NCBI GenBank assembly: GCA_046485045.1
Contig: JAWOHT010000121.1
Location: 1 to 16,509 of the forward strand
Origin: JAFGPL01 sp046485045
GTDB lineage: Bacteria; Bacteroidota; Bacteroidia; Bacteroidales; UBA10428
Length of the DNA: 16,509 bases
Direction: 5' to 3'
Part shown: piece by piece, positions 16,244 to 16,509 of the stretch
Layout: each line of letters opens with the position of its first letter
Position numbering within the stretch: the first letter of the stretch is position 1
The notes under the pieces: model-generated
Databases searched by the model: none
Told to the model about the DNA's origin: nothing
The model's input: only the letters and a program-made list of their open reading frames with translations
Translations under genes and position numbers: made by a program

Positions 16244-16450
16244 TTATTTTTTCTGCATGGCCTCATATTCAAGGCTCGCAAGAATAAAAGGTCCTGTTGC
16301 TTTAGGATCGTTGTCTCTTTTACGCTCATTGATATAATATTCATAGCTCCCGTTACGGTATGGGTCTCCTCCAAGACCGGCAACCGCTCATACAGGGGTG
16401 ATCCTAATCAGCCCGCTTTCATCTCTTTTAATCAGGTTATTTATGAAGGC
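16244..16450 (-). pseudogene. C-terminal fragment of a GH105-like unsaturated rhamnogalacturonyl hydrolase, interrupted by TGA
   Basis: On the minus strand 47 codons up to the stop at 16244-16246 encode AVAGLGGDPYRNGSYEYY followed by RKRDNDPKATGPFILASLEY. This matches the C-terminal end of GH105 (YteR/YesR-type) enzymes, which remove the unsaturated sugar from products of pectin lyases. A TGA at 16388-16390 interrupts the frame where the family usually has cysteine. Beyond it, 20 further codons still read like the family: FINNLIKRDESGLIRITPV. Upstream of that the sequence folds back on itself, so the rest of the gene is missing. The break coincides with the edge of the inverted repeat and may be an assembly fault, not a true mutation. 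The catalytic region is not in the window. GH88-like relatives are the main alternative. Confidence 0.65.
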
Positions 16451-16509
16451 ATCATAAATAACCTGATTAAAAGAGATGAAAACGGGCTGATTAGGATCAC
16501 CCCTGTATG
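16389..16509. repeat. Near-perfect 58-bp inverted repeat at the window end
   Basis: Arms 16389-16446 and 16452-16509 are reverse complements at 57 of 58 positions around the 5-base centre AGGCA. The single mismatch is C16416 against A16482. The right arm ends on the last base of the window. The left arm carries GH105-like coding text, and the right arm repeats that text on the plus strand. Confidence 0.95.

Noticed and set aside
1..16509. CRISPR arrays, tRNA or rRNA genes, and insertion sequences
   Set aside because: I saw no regularly spaced repeats, no cloverleaf-like gene, no rRNA signature and no transposase motif.

Overview
The window reads as a chromosomal stretch of an AT-rich Bacteroidota genome, most likely Bacteroidales or a near relative. 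The evidence is two secreted proteins with type IX secretion (T9SS) type A sorting domains, an over-long SecA of 1106 residues, a DUF6913 protein, and several matches to the Bacteroidetes -7 promoter element TAnnTTTG. Family names come from reading motifs; no database search was run.

Left region (1-3100) is accessory. The minus strand carries the first 34 codons of a DUF433 antitoxin-like protein running off the left edge, then an unassigned T9SS-exported protein (205-1086). A gene-poor stretch follows, holding a frameshifted remnant of a HicA toxin gene (about 1487-1737). Next is a plus-strand T9SS-exported protein with a concanavalin-A-like/DUF1349-type domain (1925-2830). Two copies of a hairpin repeat (1413-1452 and 2857-2896), a run of CTTTGTG-like units and a second hairpin fill the spacers.

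Central region (3165-11941) is housekeeping and all on the plus strand: ligA, a DUF6913 gene, dapA (2 bp after DUF6913), lnt and secA. Only ligA-DUF6913-dapA is packed tightly enough to suggest one transcript. It links DNA joining, an unknown Bacteroidetes protein and lysine/diaminopimelate synthesis. Lnt and SecA serve lipoprotein maturation and export.

Right region (12129-16137) holds a lipoprotein-like M3 (Dcp/oligopeptidase-type) zinc peptidase, a periplasmic YceI-family protein with an unusually strong Shine-Dalgarno sequence, and a ribokinase. A bidirectional terminator separates the ribokinase from a convergent minus-strand fragment resembling the C terminus of a GH105 unsaturated rhamnogalacturonyl hydrolase. 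That fragment is broken by a TGA codon exactly at the outer edge of a 58-bp inverted repeat with a 5-bp loop, and the right arm ends on the last base of the window. This looks more like a fold-back at a contig end than native sequence.

I did not find a convincing new multi-gene system. The points most worth a second look are the terminal inverted repeat, the hairpin repeat pair, the hicA remnant, the charged insertion in the DUF6913 protein and an Asp-to-Glu change in the ribokinase sugar site.
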